Source: a virus. Taken from it: a stretch of 37,956 nt of DNA. The stretch is from the IMG/VR virus record IMGVR_UViG_3300031757_000846, positions 1 to 37,956 of that record; one strand, given 5' to 3'. The notes beneath the pieces were generated by a model. It searched no databases. It was not told the DNA's origin and saw nothing but the letters and a program-made list of their open reading frames with translations. The position numbers and the translations under genes are program-made. Numbering within the stretch: the stretch's first letter is position 1; every line of letters begins with the position of its first letter. Of this stretch, positions 7,716-15,625 are shown in pieces.

Positions 7716-8774
7716 ATGAGTATACCAATTGTTTATTTTAGAAGCAGCTCCTTTAATTGTCATCGCATGTGTCCCATGCAATATTATATGGAATACGGCC
7801 TAGGATGGAGGGGGCTATCTGGCAAGAAAGCAGACAAAGGAACTATAGTTCATAAAATTTTAGAGTTGGCAGCTAGGGCAAAGAAGGCCCTGCAAGACGG
7901 AGAGCTTGTTTTCAAAGATTCAGAGATAGGCGAAATACAAACTGACAACTATGACCCAGAGTATTTGGACGAGATAATAGAGAAAGTTTATGAGTACTAT
8001 ACCTCTCGATTGCCACATCACAAGTGGATACCAAGCGACAAAAAACATTGTCACGCATGGGTCTGGAAAATATTTAATGACCACGATGGATTCTTTGACC
8101 CAAAAAATAGAAATGTTGTCGATGCTGAACCTCATTTCGATTTTGAGATAGATGAAGACTGGGCTAAATATGATTACACACTAGAGGACGGGACTAAGCT
8201 AGAAGGAAGACTTGCACTTAAGGGCACAATAGACCTTATAACCGACATTGGAGATGATACTTACGAAATTATTGACTGGAAAACCGGAAAGCGTCTTGAC
8301 TGGGCGACAGGAAAGGAAAAAACCCACGCAAAACTAGAGAAAGATATTCAACTGAGAATGTATCATCTAGCTTGTAAGAAGATGTATCCTGAAGCTAAGA
8401 CTTTCTTGGTGACTATTCACTTCATGAATGACGGCGGCCCATTTACTATTCATTTCCAAGATAGTGATATCCCAATTACTCTAGAAATGCTTCGTAAAAA
8501 GTATGAACTGATCAAAGAAACTGAAATTCCTCAGCTTAATAAGAGTTGGAAATGTCGTAGGCTTTGCTCCTCGGGCAAGAGCACTTTTGAAGGCACCGAG
8601 ATTACCCCTCTTATAGAGCGTCGCTTCGGGGCCGTTAGTAACTACGGTGAGTATATGACAAAGTGTGAGCAGACTAAATACATGATAGAAAAGAATGGCA
8701 TAGAGTGGGTTACCGACAACATGAAAGAACCTGAACATGTGATTGGAAAATATAAGGCTCCGGGCGAAGTATGA
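7716..8774 (+). CDS. RecB/Cas4-type PD-(D/E)XK exonuclease, possible Fe-S protein
   Basis: The 352-residue protein has the ordered motifs of the RecB/Cas4/AddB nuclease family: KGTIVHKILE (His46), GTIDLI (Asp173), YEIIDWKTGK (Asp187, Lys189) and a downstream DIQLRMYHLA with the conserved Gln and Tyr. Members degrade or trim DNA ends, often 5'-3', to feed recombination. Cysteines lie at 15, 19, 280, 284 and 317, placed at the two ends of the nuclease fold as in iron-sulfur members. The spacing CxxxC differs from the usual CxxC, so a cluster is possible but not shown. A perfect AGGAGG at 7701-7706 fixes the start. The next gene overlaps as ATGA. Confidence 0.8.
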   Translation: MSIPIVYFRSSSFNCHRMCPMQYYMEYGLGWRGLSGKKADKGTIVHKILELAARAKKALQDGELVFKDSEIGEIQTDNYDPEYLDEIIEKVYEYYTSRLPHHKWIPSDKKHCHAWVWKIFNDHDGFFDPKNRNVVDAEPHFDFEIDEDWAKYDYTLEDGTKLEGRLALKGTIDLITDIGDDTYEIIDWKTGKRLDWATGKEKTHAKLEKDIQLRMYHLACKKMYPEAKTFLVTIHFMNDGGPFTIHFQDSDIPITLEMLRKKYELIKETEIPQLNKSWKCRRLCSSGKSTFEGTEITPLIERRFGAVSNYGEYMTKCEQTKYMIEKNGIEWVTDNMKEPEHVIGKYKAPGEV

Positions 8775-9316
8775 TTTCATTACCATTCTCTAAAGATATG
8801 TTAGACAGGGCTAAAGCAAAGGCCAACAACCTAGGTTCAATCAAGAACTCCATTCTTAAGGGCAGAGGAAATCTAGCAGGCTATTTAGGAGAAGAGGCCT
8901 TGGCTCCCTATATTGGGGCTGAGATAGTAAGCAACAATAGAGGACTAGATAAGTACAATCATGATCTGTTAATGAAAGATGGAAATAGGGTAGAGGTAAA
9001 GACAAAGAGAAGAACGGTAAAACCTCGTAGCAACTATGATGTTTCTGTGGCGCACACTAGCACCCACCAGAAGCCGGACATCTACGCTTTCATTAGTCTT
9101 GAATTTGAAAGGTCTAGCGATACTCACCCTAAAAGTTACTATGGGCTGAAAAACGTTTGGCTTTGCGGGTTTATGTCTGCCGAAGAGTATATGGAAAAGG
9201 CCGTAGTTTGGAAAAAGGGAAAAATTGACAAAACAAATAACTTTAAAACACATGTTGACATGTATAATTTATCAATAGACCAACTACACAAAGATATAAC
9301 AGGAATAGAAGCATGA
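8771..9316 (+). CDS. PD-(D/E)XK-like nuclease
   Basis: This 181-residue protein shows a restriction-fold active site. Glu41 lies in a helix (LAGYLGEEALAPY), Asp65 in YNHDLLM, and Glu75 with Lys77 in NRVEVKTKRR. This E...D...ExK layout is shared by many small phage nucleases and Holliday-junction or restriction-like enzymes. The C-terminal half has a strand-rich region (DIYAFISLEF, LKNVWLCGFM) typical of the fold's second half. It lies between an exonuclease and the polymerase gene, with ATGA overlaps on both sides, so a role in processing DNA during replication or in host DNA degradation is reasonable. The exact substrate is unknown. Confidence 0.65.
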   Translation: MISLPFSKDMLDRAKAKANNLGSIKNSILKGRGNLAGYLGEEALAPYIGAEIVSNNRGLDKYNHDLLMKDGNRVEVKTKRRTVKPRSNYDVSVAHTSTHQKPDIYAFISLEFERSSDTHPKSYYGLKNVWLCGFMSAEEYMEKAVVWKKGKIDKTNNFKTHVDMYNLSIDQLHKDITGIEA

Positions 9317-11175
9317 CCTATGCGCCTCTTCATGTCCACAGTGAATACTCTTTACTCTCCGGACTTTCTCAAACAAAACATATAGCTGGCCGTCTCGAAG
9401 AGATAGGCGTAGAGGCTTGCGCTCTAACGGATTACGGAACCGTTTCTGGAGCTGTTGATTTTCAGAAAATAATCTCAGGTAATTTCAAGCCCATTCTAGG
9501 TTGTGATTTTTATCTTTCTGAACAAGAAGCTACTTTGAAAGAGCCATCTAATGAAAAACTAACCAACCAAGTTGTGTTGGCTAAGGACATAGAAGGTTGG
9601 AAGAAATTGCTTTCCTTGGTTTCTGAGTCTAACAAGCCAGAACACTTCTATAGAAAGCCTCGCTTAGGTTTCGAACAGTTCCTCGAACGGGTGTCTGGGT
9701 CAGGTAAGGTGATTTCCTTTAGTGGGCAGATAGGTTCTAGGCTAGCAAACATAGTGTCTGAAAGCGGAGACTGGAAGAAAGAAGGCATTAAAGAAGTAGA
9801 AAGAATGCAAGAGGTTTTTGGCAAAGGAAACTTCTACATAGAGATACAACTAATTAACTCTCTAGTAAACCAGAAAGCAAAAGAAATAGGAGAGAAGCTC
9901 AGAGAAATATCTATAGCCACAGGAATTCCCTGTGTTGCTACTCCAGACTCACACTATTGCAAGAGAGAGGACGCTCATGACCAGCGGGTTCTTTTATGTA
10001 CAGGAGCTAGGAAAAGTGTGGGACAAATACAAGGAGGAATTAAGGAAGGGCTACATAAGGACATATCTCCTTTCTTCGAGTCTGAAAACTTCCATCTACC
10101 TAGCTATGAAGATATGAAGGAGTTCCATACAGGAGAGGAGCTAGCAAATACACTGGACATAGCAAGTCAATGCTCAGAGTATAATATATTAGGGCCTCCT
10201 AATCCTCCTGTGTTCGACTGCCCTCAGGGAATGTCCCCTAATGATTACCTTCGCTACCTGTGCAGAGAAGGCTGGACAACCAAGATGGGCCATATAGACA
10301 AAGACCATGCACAGTTCCAAGACTATGGAAGTAGAGTTAATAAAGAAATTAAAATTTTTACCGAAACCAATCTCTCTAGTTACTTTTTAATCGTTAGGGA
10401 TATTATTCAGTATGCGGATACGAGAGGATACCTAACTGGGCCGGGACGTGGTAGTGCGGCAGGATGTATAGTGTCCTATTTGATGGATATAACTAAGATT
10501 GACCCCATCCCATATGATTTAATTTTCGAAAGATTTTACAATGCTGGCCGTAACGCTGGAGAACATGTGTCTATGCCCGATATCGATATTGACGTACCTA
10601 AACACTCAAGGAACGATATTATTGAATATGTTAAAAATAAGTACGGCAAAGACAATGTAGCTCAGATTATTACTTTTCAAACACTGAAAGGAAGAGCTGC
10701 TCTTAAGAGAGTCATGGCTGCCAGAGGTAACATTGGTTTCGATGAGCAAAACACAATCACGTCTCATATTCTTGACGAAGCTAAAATTGCAGATGAGCTG
10801 CAAGACATGAAGGATGAGCTTGGAACATCTTCTGTGATAACTTGGGCATTAGAAAACAAAACTGACAAGCTAAAAGACTGGTGTTATGTTGATGACAACG
10901 GAAATCTGCAAGGAAGGTTCGCTAAGATTTTTGAACAGGCTATACGATTAGAAGATACAAAGATTATCCAATCAAAGCATGCCGCTGGTGTTGTCATCTC
11001 TCCTCAACCAATATATGATGTTTGCCCTATGGTTTTAGATAGAGAAGAAAAGAATCTATTAGCTGGGTTTGAAGGGCCGTCGTGTGAAGACGTAGGACTT
11101 TTGAAGCTAGATGTTCTTGGTATTAAAATGTTAGATAAAGTTATGGAGATTCCCAATATTTTAATGGGAGTATAA
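9313..11175 (+). CDS. dnaE: DNA polymerase III alpha subunit, N-terminal half (PHP and palm)
   Basis: This 620-residue protein matches the first half of bacterial DnaE. It has a PHP domain from HVHSEYSLL (His7, His9) to PDSHYCKREDAHDQ, then GPGRGSAAGCIVSYL, MPDIDID (Asp423 and Asp425, equivalent to E. coli Asp401 and Asp403), SKHAAGVVIS, and KLDVLG with the third catalytic Asp at 600. It stops at TAA, 20 residues later, with no intein motif. The rest of the enzyme is encoded at 11885-13519. One PHP ligand position (usual TDHG) reads TDYG, so PHP nuclease activity is doubtful. AGGAA and an ATGA overlap support the start. Activity would require assembly with the C-terminal half. Confidence 0.92.
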   Translation: MTYAPLHVHSEYSLLSGLSQTKHIAGRLEEIGVEACALTDYGTVSGAVDFQKIISGNFKPILGCDFYLSEQEATLKEPSNEKLTNQVVLAKDIEGWKKLLSLVSESNKPEHFYRKPRLGFEQFLERVSGSGKVISFSGQIGSRLANIVSESGDWKKEGIKEVERMQEVFGKGNFYIEIQLINSLVNQKAKEIGEKLREISIATGIPCVATPDSHYCKREDAHDQRVLLCTGARKSVGQIQGGIKEGLHKDISPFFESENFHLPSYEDMKEFHTGEELANTLDIASQCSEYNILGPPNPPVFDCPQGMSPNDYLRYLCREGWTTKMGHIDKDHAQFQDYGSRVNKEIKIFTETNLSSYFLIVRDIIQYADTRGYLTGPGRGSAAGCIVSYLMDITKIDPIPYDLIFERFYNAGRNAGEHVSMPDIDIDVPKHSRNDIIEYVKNKYGKDNVAQIITFQTLKGRAALKRVMAARGNIGFDEQNTITSHILDEAKIADELQDMKDELGTSSVITWALENKTDKLKDWCYVDDNGNLQGRFAKIFEQAIRLEDTKIIQSKHAAGVVISPQPIYDVCPMVLDREEKNLLAGFEGPSCEDVGLLKLDVLGIKMLDKVMEIPNILMGV

Positions 11176-11217
11176 TTAAGTAAGTAAAACTAGGAAACAA
11201 TAAGGAACATAAAAGAT

Positions 11218-11898
11218 ATGAATAATAGATGGATAATGGTATTCGACTGGGAGACTGATAGTCCAAACCCAAATACATGCAACCCTGTTGAGCTTGCTGC
11301 CGTACCAGTAAACCCCCGAACTTTAGAAATCAAAACAGACCAAGCATTTAGGGCGACTATTCGTCCAGATGATATTGATTCAGAAGAATATTTCACCAAA
11401 GAAAGACAGGGAACTATAGCTTGGCACGCAAAGCAACGCGGAGTAAAAACAGAAGAAATTATATCAGACTGGAAAAAAGGTCAAAGTGAAAAGGTTGTTT
11501 GGAAAAACTTTTGTAACTACTGTGCTAAATACGAAGTAGACAAAAAGCCGGGACAGTGGTATACTGAACCTATTCCTTCAGGATATAACATCATTGGCTT
11601 TGATCTTGTTATTGCCAATAGAATGGTTGAAAAGTACAAAACAAAATCGCCTTTCTCAAAGGTAACTAAGATTGACATGATGGACATACTGTTTATGTGG
11701 TTCGAAAATTTAGATGAGCCAAGCAGTATGAAGCTTGATGCCTTCCGAGACTTCTTCGGAATGGAGGCAACACAAGCACACGAAGCTTTATCAGATACAA
11801 TCGACGAGGCGGAATTATTGGTGAAGTTTATGAAGTTCCATCGAAGACAATCGACAATTGGAAAGTTTAAGGGAGCATTCGCTCATGAAAAAGTTTAG
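11218..11898 (+). CDS. dnaQ: DEDDh 3'-5' proofreading exonuclease (epsilon-like) between the polymerase halves
   Basis: This 226-residue protein has the three exonuclease motifs. ExoI is VFDWETD (Asp10, Glu12), ExoII is IIGFDLVIANRM (Asp129), and ExoIII is HEALSD (His188, Asp193). That is the DEDDh class of DnaQ, which removes misincorporated 3' nucleotides. Residues 50-120 hold an insertion compared with compact DnaQ cores. It has its own AAGGAA (11202-11207) and a 41-base gap after the polymerase N-half. Its last 14 bases overlap the start of the polymerase C-half, so exonuclease and C-half are translationally coupled. Its place inside a split dnaE makes a proofreading role the simplest reading. 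Confidence 0.88.
   Translation: MNNRWIMVFDWETDSPNPNTCNPVELAAVPVNPRTLEIKTDQAFRATIRPDDIDSEEYFTKERQGTIAWHAKQRGVKTEEIISDWKKGQSEKVVWKNFCNYCAKYEVDKKPGQWYTEPIPSGYNIIGFDLVIANRMVEKYKTKSPFSKVTKIDMMDILFMWFENLDEPSSMKLDAFRDFFGMEATQAHEALSDTIDEAELLVKFMKFHRRQSTIGKFKGAFAHEKV
11869..11874 (+). promoter_or_regulatory. Shine-Dalgarno deciding the start of the polymerase C-half
   Basis: AAGGGA lies 10 bases before the ATG at 11885, inside the exonuclease gene. It supports separate translation of the C-terminal polymerase half from that ATG rather than from TTG at 11858. Confidence 0.65.
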
Positions 11899-13519
11899 TT
11901 GCGGGTGTGAATTCCATGAAACAGAAAAGGGAATAATATTTGACCCTGACATCACAAAAATATCTCTAGACTGCTCGGCAACTTGGGACTTAATATGTAG
12001 CGGAAACACAAAGGGTGTTTTTCAATTAGAGTCTCAGCTTGGCCGTTCGTTGTCAGAACAAGCCAAGCCCAACAACATGGAAGAACTCTCCGACCTTATT
12101 GCGATCATGAGACCGGGATGTTTGGAGGCTATGGTTAAAGGAAAATCCTTGACCATGCACTATATAGATAGAAAACACTATAGAGATGCTGTTGAGTACC
12201 TTCATGATTCCCTAAAGCCAATATTAGAAAGTACCTATGGTATCCTTGTATACCAAGAGCAGGCTATTCTTATCGCTACAGAGATTGCGGGATTCGATCT
12301 TCAGGAGGCTGATATCTTAAGAAAAGCCATCGGCAAGAAAAAGGTAGATGTCATGGCAAAGGTTAAGAAGTCTTTTCTTGAAAAGGCAGAAGCCAGAGGA
12401 ACTGTAAGCAAGGAACAGGCTGAAGAAATCTTTAGCTGGATTGAAAAGTCTCAAAGATATTCATTCAATAAATCCCACAGTGTAAGTTATGCCTATAACT
12501 CATACCTCACCGCCTACTGCAAGGCTCATTTCCCTCATGAGTTTTTCACTGCTTATCTTAAAAATGCTGTCGGTAAGCCAGATACATTTTGGGAAGTAAA
12601 CGAGCTAGTTAATAATGCCAAGATTATGGGTATCCAAGTAATGCCTCCTAACATTAAAAATATGAATGAGGAATTTAGACTGATTGACAGGAGCCCCACT
12701 TATGGAATTACCAATATAAAGAATGTCGGCTCTTCTGTCTTTAGAAAAATGCTTGCTCATATTGAAGCTAACGAGATAGACATCAACCATTGTGACTGGG
12801 ATTGCTTTCTTTTGTTGATCGCTCCCTTCGTTAATAAAAGAGCGTTTGAGTCTCTAATTTTAGCAGGAGCCTTTGATGGTTTTAAAATCTCTCGCTCTAA
12901 GATGCAGCACCATTTTAATATAGTCAAGGAATTTACTAAAAGAGAGATGGCTTGGCTCAAAGAGTTCAAGGAAGAGAACCCAGACGCAACAGCAGAAGAC
13001 GCCATTGGAAGGATGGTAGAGGAGTCAGAAACAAGAACAAAGAACAGGCCCATCTTTCGTAAGGAAAGAATTCCTATTATAGCAGACTTACTAAGCACCT
13101 ATGACAATCCGGGATATGACCTATATGACTCTCCATCATGGGTGTCTAAGGTAGAGGAAGAACTGTTAGGGATCTCGTTGACCTGCAACAAGGTGGACGA
13201 ATATGATACCAGCAAGTCTAACTGCTCTTGCAAAGAGTTTGTTGATGGCTTCAATTCAAAAGGAGGAATCGTTCTTGCTGTTAAAGTAGATTCTGTAAGA
13301 GAGTGGACTATTAAAAAAGGAAGATCTAAGGGAATGAAAATGGGTTTTGTTACTGTTAGTGATACTAGCTGCTCCTTAGATAACGTAACCGCCTTCTCAG
13401 ACGAGTGGGAAAAGTACAAACAGTTCCTCCATGAGGGCAATACGGTGCTTATGAGAGGTATGAAGGACAATAATCGGGGAAGTTTCCTGATAAAAAAGGT
13501 AGAACAGCTAACAAGTTAG
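11885..13519 (+). CDS. dnaE: DNA polymerase III alpha subunit, C-terminal half (fingers to OB fold)
   Basis: This 544-residue protein resumes DnaE where the first half stops. KGVFQLES lies at residues 43-50, followed by IMRPG, LKPILESTYGILVYQEQ, DILRKAIGKKK, the fingers motif YSFNKSHSVSYAY, a helix-hairpin-helix region (LILAGAFDGF) and an OB-like end around residues 455-540. Together the halves give 1164 residues, matching E. coli alpha (1160). The ATG at 11885 after AAGGGA is preferred to a TTG at 11858 because the extra residues align with nothing. The first 40 residues include a CGC pair and replace a variable palm loop. No catalytic Asp is here, so it cannot polymerise alone. Confidence 0.92.
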   Translation: MKKFSCGCEFHETEKGIIFDPDITKISLDCSATWDLICSGNTKGVFQLESQLGRSLSEQAKPNNMEELSDLIAIMRPGCLEAMVKGKSLTMHYIDRKHYRDAVEYLHDSLKPILESTYGILVYQEQAILIATEIAGFDLQEADILRKAIGKKKVDVMAKVKKSFLEKAEARGTVSKEQAEEIFSWIEKSQRYSFNKSHSVSYAYNSYLTAYCKAHFPHEFFTAYLKNAVGKPDTFWEVNELVNNAKIMGIQVMPPNIKNMNEEFRLIDRSPTYGITNIKNVGSSVFRKMLAHIEANEIDINHCDWDCFLLLIAPFVNKRAFESLILAGAFDGFKISRSKMQHHFNIVKEFTKREMAWLKEFKEENPDATAEDAIGRMVEESETRTKNRPIFRKERIPIIADLLSTYDNPGYDLYDSPSWVSKVEEELLGISLTCNKVDEYDTSKSNCSCKEFVDGFNSKGGIVLAVKVDSVREWTIKKGRSKGMKMGFVTVSDTSCSLDNVTAFSDEWEKYKQFLHEGNTVLMRGMKDNNRGSFLIKKVEQLTS

Positions 13520-13548
13520 TTTGAGAAGTACTATAATAAGGAAAAGAC

Positions 13549-13998
13549 ATGGATGATTTAATAGAGAAGCACATGGGGCTCGTCGTTTCTGTTGTGAACT
13601 CTTTTAAGCCTAGGAACTCTACCGAGAGAGAAGACTACGTGCAGGCTGGAAGGATAGGGCTTTGGAAGGCTCTTAAAAAATACGACCCGACAAAAGGAAC
13701 TGTACTTTCTACATACGCATGGAACCCTATACGATGGGAGATAATCAAGGAGATTAAATCTGCAAAAAAGGGAAGATATGTTTCCTCTACATTTAACAAC
13801 CCTCCCTTATATCATACAAAAGATGAGATATGGGAAGTCTTGCCTAGTTTTCTTTCCGATGAAGAGGTGGGCTTAGTGGAGCTAAGGAAAATGGGATATA
13901 AGTTAGCCGAGATGGCTGAGATTACAGGAAGAACCAGTTCGTATGTCAAGAGAATTTTTTACAAAGCTGTTAAAAAGATAAGGGAAAAGAATGAGTAA
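13549..13998 (+). CDS. Small sigma-70-like transcription factor
   Basis: This 149-residue protein has a region 2-like segment, REDYVQAGRIGLWKALKKYDPTKGT, continuing into STYAWNPIRWEIIKEIK (core binding and -10 recognition). A C-terminal region 4-like helix-turn-helix runs about residues 102-145 (LSDEEVGLVELRKMGYKLAEMAE, then SSYVKRIFYKAVKKI). Regions 1 and 3 are absent, as in small phage sigma factors such as T4 gp55. It probably redirects host RNA polymerase to phage promoters, perhaps those of the opposite-strand tail genes. No matching promoter motif was found in the window. AAGGAA at 13538-13543 precedes the ATG, and the stop overlaps the next gene (ATGAGTAA). Confidence 0.75.
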   Translation: MDDLIEKHMGLVVSVVNSFKPRNSTEREDYVQAGRIGLWKALKKYDPTKGTVLSTYAWNPIRWEIIKEIKSAKKGRYVSSTFNNPPLYHTKDEIWEVLPSFLSDEEVGLVELRKMGYKLAEMAEITGRTSSYVKRIFYKAVKKIREKNE

Positions 13999-15625
13999 AA
14001 AGAAAGTTCTCTTCGTTACAGAGTCTCACAATGTGGCTTCTGGTTTCGGAACCTACGCCAAACAAGTCTTGCCCCGATTGGCCGCAACTGGGAAGTATGA
14101 ACTAGCGGAGTTTGCAAGTTACGGAGATTTTAATTCTGTAAACAATCTTGATTGGCTATACTTTTCTAACTCTCCGAATTCTCCTGAGGAAAAAAAGATA
14201 TTTGACCAGAACCCCGCGAATCATTTTGGCCTATGGAGATTTGATAAGGTTGTAATGCATTTTCAGCCAGACATTGTTCTCACATATAGAGACCCGTGGA
14301 TGGACCAGTGGATAGCCCAGTCTGCAAATCGCCCTTATTTCCACTGGGTATGGATGCCAACCGTTGACTCTGCCCCCCAGCAAAGAAAGTGGCTAGAAAA
14401 CTTTGGAGAGTGCGACGCCCTGCTTGCTTATTCTGAGTTCGGAGAGAAGACTCTATTGGAAGAATCTAACAATAAGCTTAATGTCATTGGATGTGCTTCT
14501 CCGGGGATTGATCCAAAAATATATAAACCTACAGCAAGCCAAAGATCTCTTCGCAAATCTCTTGGCGTAGACCTAGATATTAATATAGTGGGAACAGTTA
14601 TGAGGAACCAGAAAAGAAAATTGTTTATTGAGCTCATGAGAGCCTTTAGAATTTTCTTAGACAAGGCTCCAAAAGAGATAGCAGACAAGACATGTCTTTA
14701 CTTACATACTAGCTATCCAGAAAAATCAGGGTGGGATATTTCCCAAGGTGTTCAAGAATTTAATCTACAAGGAAAGGTTCTAGTCACTTATATTTGCAGA
14801 GCCTGTCATGGATTCTCGTGCTCTCAGTTCCAAGATGCCATTACGACATGCAAACATTGCAATGCTCGAGCCGCCGTAATGCCTAGTGTTGCAATGGGAT
14901 TAGAAATACCAGACCTTATTAAGATATATAACATATTTGACCTATACGTCCAGTACGCTATTTGCGAAGGGTTTGGCATGCCTCAGGTAGAAGCAGCCGC
15001 CTGTGGAGTCCCTATCGCCGCTGTTGATTACAGCGCCATGGAAGATGTCATAAGGTTTACTAAAGGATACCCTATAAGTGTCAAGAGTCTATATAGAGAG
15101 ATTGAAACGGGAGCAGACAGGGCTCATCCTGACAACGAGCACCTCGCCTCTATTATAGAAAAACATTTCTCCTTGTCCGAAGAAGAAAGAAACAAAGTAA
15201 GAGTAAAAACTAGGATGGCAACTATAGAAAGATACGACTGGGACGAAACAGCCCATGTGTGGGAAGATTATATAGACAACTATAGCCCGACTGGACCGCA
15301 GGGTAGATGGGACTCGCCATATATACATGTGGATATCCCAGAGTCTCCTCCTCAACTAGACCCAGAGTCTCTGGTAAGGTGGTGCTATGGCTCTTTGCTT
15401 AGAGAGCCTTATGGGGCCTATTCATATGAAGCAACAGAATTAATTCAGTCTGTAGCCTTTGGAGCCCACGTAGAAACACTAGAACCATTCGGTGTAGAAT
15501 CGGTTTGGAACATAATGGTTCAAAGAGCAAAAAACAAACAGCTTTGTGAACAAATTCGCACAGGACAACAAACAATGTTAGTTGACGAATTCATCAAACA
15601 GGCCTACCAAAGGAGAAAACAATAA
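13991..15625 (+). CDS. GT4-type glycosyltransferase with inserted zinc ribbon
   Basis: The 544-residue protein is a GT-B glycosyltransferase. The N-terminal Rossmann start is KKVLFVTESHNVASGFGTYA. The donor-binding half has ICEGFGMPQVEAAACGVPI with the family ExxxxxxxE pair (Glu326, Glu334). It would move a sugar from a nucleotide donor to an unknown acceptor. Between the halves is a four-cysteine ribbon, CRAC (269-272) and CKHC (287-290), which is unusual for GT4 enzymes. The C-terminal 110 residues after the GT core are an extra helical region. It is the first gene of a sugar cluster running to 21153 and overlaps the sigma-like gene by 8 bases. Confidence 0.82.
   Translation: MSKKKVLFVTESHNVASGFGTYAKQVLPRLAATGKYELAEFASYGDFNSVNNLDWLYFSNSPNSPEEKKIFDQNPANHFGLWRFDKVVMHFQPDIVLTYRDPWMDQWIAQSANRPYFHWVWMPTVDSAPQQRKWLENFGECDALLAYSEFGEKTLLEESNNKLNVIGCASPGIDPKIYKPTASQRSLRKSLGVDLDINIVGTVMRNQKRKLFIELMRAFRIFLDKAPKEIADKTCLYLHTSYPEKSGWDISQGVQEFNLQGKVLVTYICRACHGFSCSQFQDAITTCKHCNARAAVMPSVAMGLEIPDLIKIYNIFDLYVQYAICEGFGMPQVEAAACGVPIAAVDYSAMEDVIRFTKGYPISVKSLYREIETGADRAHPDNEHLASIIEKHFSLSEEERNKVRVKTRMATIERYDWDETAHVWEDYIDNYSPTGPQGRWDSPYIHVDIPESPPQLDPESLVRWCYGSLLREPYGAYSYEATELIQSVAFGAHVETLEPFGVESVWNIMVQRAKNKQLCEQIRTGQQTMLVDEFIKQAYQRRKQ

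Noticed and set aside
11160-11220. Programmed frameshift linking polymerase N-half to the exonuclease
   Set aside because: The stop context GGA GTA TAA has no slippery run, a 42-base gap follows, and the exonuclease has its own ribosome site.
9313-13519. Split intein joining the polymerase halves
   Set aside because: No Cys-initiated N-intein block follows the first half, and no His-Asn end precedes the second half. The break is also not at the known cyanobacterial site.
13521-13548. Sigma-70 promoter with TATAAT at 13532-13537
   Set aside because: No good -35 box lies 16-18 bases upstream, and the start would fall almost on the sigma gene ATG. The T-A run is probably chance before the Shine-Dalgarno.
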